Shown here: positions 41,423-49,930 of the stretch, in pieces | Layout of the letters: each line of letters opens with the position of its first letter | Position numbering within the stretch: position 1 is the first letter of the stretch | Source of the DNA: Pseudoselenomonas ruminantium | GTDB lineage: Bacteria > Bacillota > Negativicutes > Selenomonadales > Selenomonadaceae | Reading direction: 5' to 3' | DNA: 64,000 nucleotides | Assembly: GCA_902780915.1 (NCBI GenBank) | Contig: CACZHK010000001.1 | Location: forward strand, 1-64,000 | The notes under the pieces: model-generated | Seen by the model: only the letters and a program-made list of their open reading frames with translations | Databases searched by the model: none | Told to the model about the DNA's origin: nothing | Translations under genes and position numbers: made by a program

Positions 41423-42736
41423 TTAAAACAGACTACGAAAATCTACACGCCTAAATATTTCAAGATTACCTCCCCGAGTAGCATTGTATACTTCAATATT
41501 ATTTTTCTCAGCTATATTTTTTGCCACATAAAAAGCCTTGAACATACGATCTACATCCAAGTAATATGTTTCAGATTTATCCTCTCCAAAACGCTCATAG
41601 TCATCAACAAAATGTTTTATCTTCCAACCTGAACCATCACTATTCCCACAGTCCATACCTATCAAATAAATTTGCGTAAATCCCATGTAGTATGCAATTT
41701 GCAAGCAGTCATATATAACGCTTCCACAACCGAATACTGCTTTTGTAATGTCCTCAGAAAAATCTGGAGGTTCCTGCATATAATTCTGATGTATTGCATG
41801 ATATACATTCATATTACTTGATAGTACGTTAGTTTTTAGGAAATTCGGACTGACATCCGAAAAAAAACATTCTGATTCCTTGAATTCAGTCAATATATGC
41901 GAATATGACTCAAACATAGTCGGATCCGCAGCAACATAATATGTAGGACGCCATTTTGTATTCCTAAAACCTACCCATATGTTATTAACTCCAAAACATA
42001 TTTCGTGATTACTCCACAATATATCTAAATCTTCCATATGTAAACTTGGGCCATTACCAATTATAAAGCATCGTTTTCCGTGATGTATATCCTTATATTT
42101 TCTTAAATCATTACGTTCATACCGTTTTAAGTTTTCAAACTTATAAAATGGAATTATATTTTTTTCCGAAGAAGTACAAAACTTTTTTTTAACAGATAAA
42201 ATCTTATCATCCGAAGTAGTTTCACTTTTTTTTATATACCTAACCCCGTATGTTTTCTCCATCCATTTACTGAGCTGATAACAATTATCTTCTTCTATAA
42301 AACAAATATCATTGTTTCTTCTCGACAAGTATTCATAAAGAAGAAATCCAAACAATCCCGTCCCATAAATTATAATTTTTGTATTATAATCCTTCACATT
42401 ATACAATTCAAATATAGACGAAAAAAAAGATATATCTATATTATCAGGATAATACAACTCGCTAGGTAGATTATATATATCCACATAAGAAACAACATTA
42501 TTATCTTTTAATATTTTTTCCATTGATTGTATGTATAAATGACTTGATACTGCTAATACCATGATACAGTCCTGATATTTTTGCAAATATTCCTCTAATG
42601 AAATTATAGGTGTATCTTCTATATAATTCCCTTGTTTATTTTTATCACCATCAACAAAAGCCACAACATTAAATAATTTTAAGACTTTATGCAGTCTTTG
42701 TCCTACTTTTCCTGCCCCCCAAATTATATATTTCAC
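41423..42736 (-). CDS. Rossmann modules fused to DUF115 (Maf/MptE-like) domain
   Basis: 437 residues. Residues 1-90 are the module (KYIIWGAGKVGQRLHK, AFVDGDKNKQGNY), and a second degenerate copy follows at about 118-170 (KIIIYGTGLFGFLLYEY). About 215-420 is a DUF115 domain: RCFIIGNGPSLHMEDLD, VNNIWVGF, YLIGMDCG. In motility-associated factors this domain transfers nonulosonates to flagellin. Its place next to the neuB-like block supports a transferase for that sugar. GTG start at 42736. The gene is strikingly A+T rich. Confidence 0.8.
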   Translation of the reverse strand: MKYIIWGAGKVGQRLHKVLKLFNVVAFVDGDKNKQGNYIEDTPIISLEEYLQKYQDCIMVLAVSSHLYIQSMEKILKDNNVVSYVDIYNLPSELYYPDNIDISFFSSIFELYNVKDYNTKIIIYGTGLFGFLLYEYLSRRNNDICFIEEDNCYQLSKWMEKTYGVRYIKKSETTSDDKILSVKKKFCTSSEKNIIPFYKFENLKRYERNDLRKYKDIHHGKRCFIIGNGPSLHMEDLDILWSNHEICFGVNNIWVGFRNTKWRPTYYVAADPTMFESYSHILTEFKESECFFSDVSPNFLKTNVLSSNMNVYHAIHQNYMQEPPDFSEDITKAVFGCGSVIYDCLQIAYYMGFTQIYLIGMDCGNSDGSGWKIKHFVDDYERFGEDKSETYYLDVDRMFKAFYVAKNIAEKNNIEVYNATRGGNLEIFRRVDFRSLF

Positions 42737-42776
42737 ACCACTACCCCCATTATCAGCAAATACATACTAAACTATG

Positions 42777-44390
42777 TCAAGAATCTAAAAGCCACTGATT
42801 CTGCCTTAGAAATGCCGCCCCTAAACGCCATCTGAACTTGATGTTTTCACCTGGAGGGAAATTATCGATGATTTCCCTGTAACGTGACTGCAATTCCCTA
42901 TCCAGAGCATCATACTTTACAGTACCATCCAAACGTTGGTTCATCTCCTCCACTGCGTCGCATATTTCTTCCGAGGTATTATTCACAGGGACAATTTCCC
43001 TTCTAAGATATTCCCCAAACAAGGCTCCCTGTATCCCCTTCTCTGTGTTACATATATTTATTTCATAATCAAGCATCTCACGAACTGTAAGAAATCTTTG
43101 TTTCTTTTTATCCCAGAGTTTTTTTATGAGAGCAATATCCCTCTCAGGGTCGAATAGTTGGATTCCATCATATCTCACAGTCAGTTGCGGTGAATTCAGC
43201 AAAACCATGGGCTTTGCCAACAACGTAGGAAAGGCCAATATGCCTGAAACATCACCAACAAAAAATTTGCATCTATCTACCAGAACAGCATCGAGTTTTT
43301 CACTCCTGTACCGCGAAGCATAATCTATGACATTTACATGATGGAACTCCTTCTCAACCAAAGCTCCCATGCGAACCGCTTGTATATTTTGGCTTGCCAA
43401 GTAATCAACCGCCCCACACTGTGTTTCTATATCAGAATTTCTGTATATATCGCGTGTCATGGGCTTTAATTTATCGCCTCTCTGCGTCTGGAGGAAAACA
43501 TGATCTCTGTTGGATATACATACAAAAGGTTCCCTTATTCCTAGCTTTGTTATCATGTTGCAGGTATCAGCATCAACATCCAGTTCTGCATATTTCTCAT
43601 TTAGCGGGACATCCTTGTAAGTAGTTTTCAGCTTAGAACTCCAATCAGCAAGCTCATATTGCTCATTTTGCATTGAAAAATATTCCTCATGCTCTTGAAA
43701 AACATAACGCCAAAAGTTTACATTTTTTTGAGAAAGAACTTCCAATCCGTCGCCCTTCAAATGCTCTAGCAAATAACCATTGGCACCTTTCAGCCTACTT
43801 TCAGGGTGATTCTCAAAACAAAAAGGATAGTACAAATAGAAATTTTTGCTTGCATCCTGCTTTCTGCAATACGAATAATAAGCCCAGTATACATATCCAC
43901 CAATTGCGCGCACATCAAATAATCTTATCTCTATCCTTTCATACTTTGCTTGCAAAGCATGAAAACATTGCTCATAATCTATTCTTGCATTTTCATCTGC
44001 CGTGATGGGTGCGCTTAGTATACTGCGGCAAGTTTCCTCATTCAGTTCATTGTGCATAATGACTAAATTATCATCGCCAATTATATAAACTGAGATATCA
44101 GGACGAGCGGCACGTATTGTCTGCATCACGCTGGCATGATGCCTCTCATAGAGACTGAGAAGAATACCGCAATTTGCAGGCAGACTCTTTATCTCTGTCA
44201 CTGAATATAAAGGTATGCCATCCCTCACAGTACTTTGAGAAACATCATCTGTCACCATGAAAGCATCAACTTTTATATTATGGTTTTCTAGAAAATGCTT
44301 GACGACATGTCCGTGGTCAGAAGCTCCATAACAAATCAGGTATTCATATTGACTGCAAAACGAAAACAAATCTTGCCAACTCTTTATCAT
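42777..44390 (-). CDS. Rossmann module fused to TIGR04372-like glycosyltransferase
   Basis: 537 residues. About 15-105 is a module variant (YLICYGASDHGHVVKHF, MVTDDVSQS). About 150-460 resembles TIGR04372 family proteins: VCISNRDHVFL, YRNSDIETQ, AVDYLASQNIQAVRMG, CKFFVGDVSGIL and LLAKPMVLLN. They are GT-B-like enzymes from O-antigen loci. The C-terminal 75 residues are helical. The family match is from memory of these motifs. Confidence 0.72.
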   Translation of the reverse strand: MIKSWQDLFSFCSQYEYLICYGASDHGHVVKHFLENHNIKVDAFMVTDDVSQSTVRDGIPLYSVTEIKSLPANCGILLSLYERHHASVMQTIRAARPDISVYIIGDDNLVIMHNELNEETCRSILSAPITADENARIDYEQCFHALQAKYERIEIRLFDVRAIGGYVYWAYYSYCRKQDASKNFYLYYPFCFENHPESRLKGANGYLLEHLKGDGLEVLSQKNVNFWRYVFQEHEEYFSMQNEQYELADWSSKLKTTYKDVPLNEKYAELDVDADTCNMITKLGIREPFVCISNRDHVFLQTQRGDKLKPMTRDIYRNSDIETQCGAVDYLASQNIQAVRMGALVEKEFHHVNVIDYASRYRSEKLDAVLVDRCKFFVGDVSGILAFPTLLAKPMVLLNSPQLTVRYDGIQLFDPERDIALIKKLWDKKKQRFLTVREMLDYEINICNTEKGIQGALFGEYLRREIVPVNNTSEEICDAVEEMNQRLDGTVKYDALDRELQSRYREIIDNFPPGENIKFRWRLGAAFLRQNQWLLDS

Positions 44391-44425
44391 GTAATATCAT
44401 CCTAACACTTTTTCACTTACGTAGC

Positions 44426-45433
44426 CTACATCCTAAGCGATTTCTTAACATACCGAAGTATCGGTACAGCCATGCGATAGGGACAGTCTTTGCACATATC
44501 CGGCGGAATATTATTGCTAAGTTTTCTTCGCATCTCATTGAGTTGTTCGCTATGCTTCCATATTTTCTCAAAGGATAATTGCCTGATATTGCCCACTGCA
44601 TATCGCGGATTCGGACGCATGCAGCATGGCAAAACATCTCCATTTTTATTTATAAAAGTCCTTTCAAAAGGCCAAACGCACTTCGTATAATCAAAATCCT
44701 CATTCCCCACCAACTCAATCTCAACGCCAAGTTCATCCCCACGCTTTTTTGCAAACATTAGGTTTTCCGTCAATTCTTCCAAGACATTTTGTTTGATGGA
44801 AATATCCTGTAGACTATCGTGCAACTCTTCTTCATCGGAAGTCCAATTCTGCATAATCTGGAACCTGACGTGACTTACATTCAAAGCTGCTGCTCTCTCC
44901 ACGATTTTCGCTGCTTGATGATAGTTCAGGTCAGATAAAACACAGTTGAACAGCACGTGGGTATTACCTTGATTTGCTGTGATAGTTTTTATGTTCTTAT
45001 GCAACAGTTCCCAAGCTGGCTTTCCCATGCCGACAATAGACTCGTAAGTCTGCTCATCGGCGGCATGATAGGAGATATACATATGTTCAAGTAAGCTCAT
45101 CAAGTAGGGTATGTCAATATTGCGCCACAAAGCATTCGTGATAGAAACGATCTTGATATTTCTCTGCGCTAGTAATTCCAACATCTCTCGCCATGATTTT
45201 GCAAGATAGGCTTCCCCCAGCCCCTGAAATTTCACAGTAGTAACTTCAGGTAATTGCTCAAGTGCATGTTGAAACAGAGGCAATTCCATGTCCCCTATAT
45301 CCTGCAACTCGTTACGAGAACACATACGGCAGTTTAAGTTGCATCGATTCGTCGGTTCTATCATAAGATATTTGGGCGACTCTGCAACACCCTGTTTATA
45401 TTCACTTTTTTCTCCACTTATTTTCATTTTCAT
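44426..45433 (-). CDS. Radical SAM/SPASM protein
   Basis: 335 residues. The radical SAM cluster is TNRCNLNCRMC near residue 30, with KFQGLGEAYL and the TNALW strand completing the SAM site. A SPASM-like C-terminal region has further cysteines in KCVWPF, VLPCCMR and CKDCPYR for auxiliary clusters. Such enzymes modify peptides or small substrates; members in sugar loci may epimerise, deoxygenate or rearrange sugars. No precursor peptide is visible nearby. It precedes the TIGR04372 gene by 35 bases. The ribosome site is weak. Confidence 0.83.
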   Translation of the reverse strand: MKMKISGEKSEYKQGVAESPKYLMIEPTNRCNLNCRMCSRNELQDIGDMELPLFQHALEQLPEVTTVKFQGLGEAYLAKSWREMLELLAQRNIKIVSITNALWRNIDIPYLMSLLEHMYISYHAADEQTYESIVGMGKPAWELLHKNIKTITANQGNTHVLFNCVLSDLNYHQAAKIVERAAALNVSHVRFQIMQNWTSDEEELHDSLQDISIKQNVLEELTENLMFAKKRGDELGVEIELVGNEDFDYTKCVWPFERTFINKNGDVLPCCMRPNPRYAVGNIRQLSFEKIWKHSEQLNEMRRKLSNNIPPDMCKDCPYRMAVPILRYVKKSLRM

Positions 45434-45472
45434 AACCCAACTTTCTCAATAGTTCTATATCACAGTTCAACC

Positions 45473-45664
45473 TCAAAAATCTACTATATTAGGATGATAA
45501 CCAGATACACCTAAAGAAGATAACTTACTCAGTGTAATCATATCATTATCATCAATGTTAAAATCATAAACACCTATATTTTCCCTTATATGTTCCAATG
45601 CTTGTTTCGATATCTTCCAATCAACGTTAAGAAACATAAATTCTAATTTTGTGAGGAATTCCAT
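45473..45664 (-). pseudogene. C-terminal fragment of an aldo/keto reductase
   Basis: The frame ends ENIGVYDFNIDDNDMITLSK, then LSSLGVSGYHPNIVDF. This matches the tail of aldo/keto reductases (ENFDVFDFELSDEDM... type). The catalytic barrel is missing. Together with the transketolase fragment just upstream it marks a deletion of at least two genes. Confidence 0.6.
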
Positions 45665-45761
45665 TGAGTGTGTACATTTTCAACGTATTTATGCGGAATA
45701 ATATATAATCACCTCTCCTCTTGTCCACTTTATACACACAATCACTTTAAACATGAAATTG

Positions 45762-45893
45762 TTACTTTTGAAACACGCTCCAGTCTCCACCAATATGAAT
45801 CGTATGCTGGCTGGCTAATTTTACCAGGTTCTTCCTTATTTCACGCGATACAGATACATATTGCAATCTCTTGATTCTGTCTGACCTATCCAT
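45762..45893 (-). pseudogene. N-terminal fragment of a transketolase-like gene
   Basis: 43 residues starting two bases after the preceding gene's stop: REIRKNLVKLASQHTIHIGG, then DWSVFQK-stop. This resembles the first helix and HIGG turn of transketolase N-terminal subunits. The rest is gone; about 100 bases further on only the end of an aldo/keto reductase remains. Confidence 0.5.
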
Positions 45894-45895
45894 GC

Positions 45896-47179
45896 TTATG
45901 ACAATTCCTCACGTAATTTCTTATAATAAGATATCCTATCGCTTTTCCTTTGTTCCAAAAAGGTTTCCACATTATCTGCTACACTTCTAGCCTGATTCAC
46001 AGCAGTGCACATGGATATATATGAATACAGACCTAATCTGCCAAAAGTCAGCAAATTCTTTACAGTTGCTGCCTTATTAATCAGTCCTTCATAAATATGT
46101 AACTGTTTTGCTGACGAAATAGGATACACATATCTATGAGTAACCACTTTGGAATCCTTAATCCTGCGCTTCATTTTATCACGTATAAAGGTTTCTGCCT
46201 CATTCTTCCATGTGTCAACATTCAGCTCAGTGTCCCTCGAAGAGTGCGGAATCGCAAAGCTAATCAAGGAATCGTCTGCAGCCTGCTCAGACTGCAATTT
46301 ATAGTCTGTGATGCGCGTCCAGGAATAATGATTAGGAAACGTACAAAGATACGTAGGTAGGCCGGAGTCACCCTCCAGTGAGTAAAACAACTTGGTTATG
46401 CCCCGATAATCAAGCAAATCCCTTTGATTGCATATGAAATCTATAGGCAAAGTCGAAATGATAATATCTGCTGTATAACTTCCGTTCTTAGCCTTGACCT
46501 CTGATATGTTATCCCCATCATATATGATAGACTCAACTGTATCATGTATAATGTTGATTCCCTCCGTCAACCTTTCAAAAAACTTGTCGTAAGACTCCGG
46601 ATGTCCTTGCCACATATCACCAAACATGCCATAATCTCCGGCACGCAGATAGAAGTTGCGGAACCTTGCCCACTCACTATCCATATCCTGCGGTTCCATC
46701 CCCCATTGTTTGCGATTATAATTTTTGTAGCAATACTCATACATTGTCTTTCCGACTCGGGAGATTATATATGTCTCGAAATTAGTGTAATCAGGTTTAT
46801 CCAGATTGACTTGATACAATTCATATATAGCCTGTGCCCTATCAGCCTTCGGCAGATTAAATACGTTAGTCACGGTGATAGGAAAGGTTGCCAGATTATC
46901 CAATTCCCCGTCCATGCTTTGCTTTGGGAAATACTTTATCGACTTAAACTCCGGCAATAATTCGTGAAAGATTTGATACGCCGGTGTATTATCCCTGGCA
47001 TAACAAATATGCGGACCGAACTCATAATTAATGCCACTCAGCACATTGGTCTTGCACAGACCTCCAACAGTTTTTTCACTTTCAACAAGCGTCACCTGAT
47101 AACCCTTATTTTTTAAGAAGTATGCAGCGCTGCAACCAGATATGCCACCGCCCAATACCAATACCGATTTGTAATTCAT
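45896..47179 (-). CDS. UDP-galactopyranose-mutase-like flavoprotein
   Basis: 427 residues. The FAD-binding loop is VLVLGGGISGCSAAYFL, with VESEKTVGGLC and FGPHICYA (the conserved GxH). The middle has YNRKQWGMEP, and WTRITDYKL matches the TRITEYKH-type motif of Glf. Glf interconverts UDP-galactopyranose and UDP-galactofuranose using reduced FAD. Sequence distance leaves room for another UDP-sugar or an amine-oxidase-like activity. AGGAGG precedes the ATG. Confidence 0.75.
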   Translation of the reverse strand: MNYKSVLVLGGGISGCSAAYFLKNKGYQVTLVESEKTVGGLCKTNVLSGINYEFGPHICYARDNTPAYQIFHELLPEFKSIKYFPKQSMDGELDNLATFPITVTNVFNLPKADRAQAIYELYQVNLDKPDYTNFETYIISRVGKTMYEYCYKNYNRKQWGMEPQDMDSEWARFRNFYLRAGDYGMFGDMWQGHPESYDKFFERLTEGINIIHDTVESIIYDGDNISEVKAKNGSYTADIIISTLPIDFICNQRDLLDYRGITKLFYSLEGDSGLPTYLCTFPNHYSWTRITDYKLQSEQAADDSLISFAIPHSSRDTELNVDTWKNEAETFIRDKMKRRIKDSKVVTHRYVYPISSAKQLHIYEGLINKAATVKNLLTFGRLGLYSYISMCTAVNQARSVADNVETFLEQRKSDRISYYKKLREELS

Positions 47180-47225
47180 CGTCGGTCCTCCTATTACAAA
47201 GTGTTAAATATTACTGCAACTACTC

Positions 47226-47711
47226 TTAAACAGCATATAGCACAGTTTCTGCAGCCGTAAAGGAATAATGCCTAAGATAAAGTTTATAATCCGGGCACAA
47301 GGACAAAATCATGGTTGGTAATTCCCATATATCCTCAGCCTTATGATATAATGTGGTTGCAACATATATGAATGCATCATTATGTTTGCTGCACAGTTCA
47401 TTGAAAGAAATGACAGGCAAGCCGCACAGTGTATTTCCATAAACATGGTTATCCACAAAGCAAGTCCAGCCCAGATCCGGAAAACTATGATAGAACCACT
47501 TGCCAAACTTTCCTGCACCAAAAATTATCTTAACTGGTTGCTCGCGTTGGAGGATATTCTGTCTAATATTTTGAGCTGCTTTCGTGTGCTTTACCATATC
47601 AGAAATGTATTGAAAGTCATCTGTTAATGAGTATAGCAACCTATCTGAAAAGACTCTCCTAGACTCTTCATCACCTATATGAGAATATATTTCCTTTATA
47701 TTTCCATCCAT
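47226..47711 (-). CDS. Internally deleted FkbM protein: Rossmann module plus C-terminal tail only
   Basis: 161 residues. The front (EKRLLYSL-like helix, VKIIFGAGKFGKWFY, TCFVDNHVYGN, to VATTLYHK) aligns with residues 1-140 of the FkbM gene at 51567-52598. Directly after it come AEDIWELPTMILSLCPDY and TVLYAV, which align with that protein's last 40 residues. The whole SAM-binding core, about 160 residues, is missing, but the frame is kept. The junction lies at YHK, a tripeptide present at both ends of the lost part (LYHK and VYHKPQDIWELP). It cannot methylate; it may be a relic or a free module. Confidence 0.8.
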   Translation of the reverse strand: MDGNIKEIYSHIGDEESRRVFSDRLLYSLTDDFQYISDMVKHTKAAQNIRQNILQREQPVKIIFGAGKFGKWFYHSFPDLGWTCFVDNHVYGNTLCGLPVISFNELCSKHNDAFIYVATTLYHKAEDIWELPTMILSLCPDYKLYLRHYSFTAAETVLYAV

Positions 47712-47745
47712 TATGTTCACCTCTGCTAACAATAAAATTTACAAA

Positions 47746-49254
47746 TTACTTTGCCCATTTTTTTATATATTCTCCCATTTCGCCTAATCTACGTTCGCTT
47801 CGTTTCAAAGCTATAGCATATTCCGCTGATGCAATCACTTTATTTTTGAATTTGAGACTGATGTCTTCCGATAAATATTGCCACGGTTTATATTTATTGC
47901 TTATAAGTATGGCCAATATGGATAGGAATTGGCGAGGATGCCATGAGTACGTTAGTAAGAAATCAGTCATGTCTTTCATTGCATTTTCTTCATTTTTATC
48001 TATTTTAAGTATCAGGAGACGCCAAGCTATTATGTATCTTTCTATACGTTTACGGATTTCAGAATTTTTTCCATTACCGCATCTATATGTTACGCTTTGA
48101 ATAATTTTCCATAGCACATTCCACATAGAACATATAATTACTGGATTCATTTCATCTACATACATCTTTTCCATCATAGCAATTCCAACCAACAATAGAA
48201 AGTTTTGCTGTCTCTCTAAACCAAGCGCATATTTGTCATATCTGTTAAACCAAGAACGGTATTGAGCTGGTTTTATTTCTCCCCAACTATTCTCCCACGT
48301 TTTTACAGGATTTTCACACGCGAGATACATATCAGCAATATACTCATGGCACAGCAACGGATGGGGATCAAAGGCCCGCATTTTATCATCCAAAAATTTC
48401 ATACTATCCTCAAAACATGGCACATATCCTTTGAGTATCTCTGGCTTGCGAAACTGCATCTGCACAAGCATATTGAGATACATTGAATCTTTTTGCTGCT
48501 GTTCCAAAAGTCCTGTATATGTAAACTTTTTTCTCATATCAGATAGTTGTATCTTCTTAGGACGTAACTGCTTACTTGGTTCTTTTCCCTCATAATAATT
48601 ATCAAATGCTGAAGTGCATTTTTCCCCTAAAGTATCAATAAACGCTTTCGTAACCATGCGATTTTTTTTATCTACTGATAGGAGATATTTAATATATTCA
48701 CTTGCAAGGAACAATCCATCTTTCCGTTTATTTAAGATTTGTCCAATTTTATCTGCGACTATTTTTATAGATCCCTCATCATCTGGACTACATTCATTTA
48801 TTGGATATTGAACAGTCAATCGAATATATGTTAAGTCTAGAATCGTTGGTGCCGCATACGAACTACTATTCCAACGACATTTACCTTTTTCATCTGTATC
48901 TACACAATCAGGAGCATTTTCTAATAGACGATATATAAGATTGTTGTCTTTTTCTGGATATACAATTGCTGATATTATCTCTTGTAAAATAACCGGTGCA
49001 TGAAGTAAATCAAGACATCTTGCACATTCTTCATCACTTATCGAAAGCAAGTCGCGTGCAGCCCTAATATATTTTTTTACATCAAAAGAAAAAATTTCTC
49101 TTTCTCCATACCATTTCCATATTTCTTGTAAGCTTTCTTCCTTATCAATTCCACTCAAGTAAGATATAAATCTTTTTTTTTCGTCCTCCCCATAAATGTT
49201 TTCCTCAGGATGCATGAACAGGTCTTTTATTTCATCTGTGTTTTTTTTATGCAC
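47746..49254 (-). CDS. Large helical protein of unknown function, third gene of PLD cassette
   Basis: 502 residues from a GTG that overlaps the previous stop (GTGCATAA), with GGGAG upstream. I recognise no domain. The sequence is charged, rich in Lys, Glu, Tyr and Trp, predicted mostly helical, and has no signal peptide or convincing membrane segment. The tight overlap with the two phospholipase-D-like genes makes it part of the same functional unit. The base composition is A+T rich. A sensor, effector or scaffold role is possible but unsupported. Confidence 0.7.
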   Translation of the reverse strand: MHKKNTDEIKDLFMHPEENIYGEDEKKRFISYLSGIDKEESLQEIWKWYGEREIFSFDVKKYIRAARDLLSISDEECARCLDLLHAPVILQEIISAIVYPEKDNNLIYRLLENAPDCVDTDEKGKCRWNSSSYAAPTILDLTYIRLTVQYPINECSPDDEGSIKIVADKIGQILNKRKDGLFLASEYIKYLLSVDKKNRMVTKAFIDTLGEKCTSAFDNYYEGKEPSKQLRPKKIQLSDMRKKFTYTGLLEQQQKDSMYLNMLVQMQFRKPEILKGYVPCFEDSMKFLDDKMRAFDPHPLLCHEYIADMYLACENPVKTWENSWGEIKPAQYRSWFNRYDKYALGLERQQNFLLLVGIAMMEKMYVDEMNPVIICSMWNVLWKIIQSVTYRCGNGKNSEIRKRIERYIIAWRLLILKIDKNEENAMKDMTDFLLTYSWHPRQFLSILAILISNKYKPWQYLSEDISLKFKNKVIASAEYAIALKRSERRLGEMGEYIKKWAK

Positions 49255-49930
49255 ACACAATCTCTCCCTGCAGAAAAAATTCGTATAACTGGTTATCCTT
49301 ATCCAACCATCCACGGCTCAATGCATTCAGCGAGCCATGCATCCCACCTACCGCAGCTCCGCAATGCCATATTTCACCATCCATAATTGCAAATCTATCA
49401 TGAATGTGTATACTCCCAGCATCTATCAGTTTACCTATCTTAATTGAAAATCGTTCATAAATAGATTGTTTCTTTTTCTTGAACTCCTTATGACATTTTT
49501 CTAAATCACTTATTGTTTTCAGGCAAAATATAAAGATATTCATTTCATCGCTACCCTGTTTACTGGAATTTTTTCTTTCTAATTCTATTATCATGCGTCG
49601 ATAATTTGACGGCGAAAAGAATTTATCTGCAAAAACAACGCTTTCGCTCTGTGAGAACGCATCCCAAAATTCTTGACTGCCCGGACTTACACCTTCTGAA
49701 ACAGGTTCATCATCGGTTCCGCACACTGATTTAAAGACCAGATGACTTGTAGAAAGCTTTTCCATACCAGGAAAACATTCTCTGTCTAGTTCACGAAAGC
49801 TGTCTTTTAACTCAGCACCATTGCAATTATATTCATAACATGGCCATATAAGCTTGGGGATCAATTTTCTTTCGAATAAATTCGAGACATCAAGTTGCGG
49901 TTGCAATCTCCGTTTTTTCCCTTTGCCCAT
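49247..49930 (-). CDS. Small phospholipase-D-like half-site protein
   Basis: 227 residues. Near the C-terminus IHIHDRFAIMDGEIWHCGAAV resembles the second half-site of PLD-family nucleases (H-x-R/K-x4-D followed by a Gly/Ser-rich strand). Only one such motif is present, so an active site would require pairing with a second molecule. The larger upstream protein carries the same motif and is the obvious partner. The start at 49930 follows GAGGGAG and overlaps the upstream gene by 41 bases; the end overlaps the downstream gene by 8. Confidence 0.7.
   Translation of the reverse strand: MGKGKKRRLQPQLDVSNLFERKLIPKLIWPCYEYNCNGAELKDSFRELDRECFPGMEKLSTSHLVFKSVCGTDDEPVSEGVSPGSQEFWDAFSQSESVVFADKFFSPSNYRRMIIELERKNSSKQGSDEMNIFIFCLKTISDLEKCHKEFKKKKQSIYERFSIKIGKLIDAGSIHIHDRFAIMDGEIWHCGAAVGGMHGSLNALSRGWLDKDNQLYEFFLQGEIVCA

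Noticed and set aside
45764..45775. Third MITE end (TGAAACACG)
   Set aside because: Only nine bases match, there is no left end or target duplication, and the bases belong to the transketolase-like fragment.
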